Part shown: one piece after another, positions 14,877-14,995 of the stretch | Layout of the letters: each line of letters begins with the position of its first letter | Numbering within the stretch: the stretch's first letter is position 1 | DNA from: an uncultured Clostridia bacterium | GTDB taxonomy: Bacteria > Bacillota > Clostridia > TANB77 > CAG-508 | DNA length: 14,995 nt | Assembly (NCBI GenBank): GCA_944389715.1 | Contig: CALXNI010000025.1 | Location: forward strand, 1 to 14,995 | Reading direction: 5' to 3' | Notes under the pieces: model-generated | What the model saw: the letters and a program-made list of their open reading frames with translations, nothing else | Told to the model about the DNA's origin: nothing | Database searches by the model: none | Program-made: the position numbers and the translations under genes

Positions 14877-14900
14877 GTAGGGGCGGACCTTGTGTCCGCC
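14877..14900 (+). repeat. Single REP-like hairpin
   Basis: GTAG (14877-14880) is followed by stem GGCGGAC (14882-14888) and GTCCGCC (14894-14900). The preceding spacer TTGCAAATGTT also precedes the REPIN at 14924, so these are tandem modules of one design. Confidence 0.72.
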
Positions 14901-14923
14901 AGAAACAAAATAATTGCAAATGT

Positions 14924-14993
14924 TGTAGGGGTCGCCGCCCACGGCGACCCGCATATCAATATTTAAGGGTCGCCCAGGGGTGCGACCCCTACA
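14924..14993 (+). repeat. Complete REPIN: two inverted REP hairpins
   Basis: GTAG (14925-14928) is followed by hairpin 1 (GGGTCGCC 14929-14936 with GGCGACCC 14943-14950). A 16-nt AT-rich spacer then leads to hairpin 2 (GGGTCGC 14967-14973 with GCGACCC 14982-14988) and CTAC (14989-14992). Two REPs in inverted orientation with outward GTAG feet define a REPIN. The inverted copy at 1-60 lacks only its outer end. Confidence 0.8.
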
Positions 14994-14995
14994 GA

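Noticed and set aside
1..14995. Circular plasmid or phage genome closed at the repeats
   Set aside because: The ends are inverted, not direct, copies, so they do not overlap head to tail, and ileS, gyrA and primosome genes point to a chromosome.

Overview
The window looks like chromosomal DNA from a very AT-rich Bacillota, most likely an uncultured Clostridia. The reasons are a T-box leader on ileS, a DnaD/DnaI-type primosome pair, strong AGGAGG-type ribosome binding sites, housekeeping sigma promoters and a standard code (TGG for Trp, no internal TGA). There are no tRNA, rRNA or CRISPR features.

Layout. The ends (about 1-135 and 14766-14993) are inverted copies of one composite repeat: REP/REPIN-like GTAG-hairpins, a (GAGATTA)n-like tract and a shared 15-mer. 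Inward from the left end run type IV secretion (T4SS) genes on +: a VirB2-like pilin, a VirB6/TrbL-like channel protein and a VirB3/PrgI-like protein. Inward from the right end runs a second T4SS half on -: a TraC/VirB4 N-domain-like protein, VirB4 and a CpaE/TadZ-like ATPase. The middle is housekeeping: dnaD-like and dnaI/dnaC-like (+), ileS with a T-box and gyrA (both -). Between gyrA and the right T4SS half lie a DUF2442/DUF4160 pair and a 244-residue protein of unknown function.

The strongest observation concerns decoding. The pilin gene is broken once and virB4 twice in the standard reading. All three breaks have the same form: an in-frame CGG codon, after which the conserved protein continues in the +1 frame, as if the C were skipped and GGN read as Gly. 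By eye, these three are the only in-frame CGG codons in about 4,500 codons of the window; ileS and gyrA have none. One shift lies inside the VirB4 Walker A motif. This fits +1 recoding at a hungry or unassigned CGG codon, or a lineage that tolerates C insertions before GGN. Decay or assembly error would need the same coincidence three times. virB4 also has no ATG, GTG or TTG at its expected start, where ATA sits 6 nt after GGAGG.

Together the two T4SS halves provide pilus subunit, inner-membrane channel, VirB3-like partner and assembly ATPase, but no relaxase or coupling protein is present. The central genes supply primosome loading, Ile-tRNA charging and DNA supercoiling, and have no evident functional link to the T4SS.
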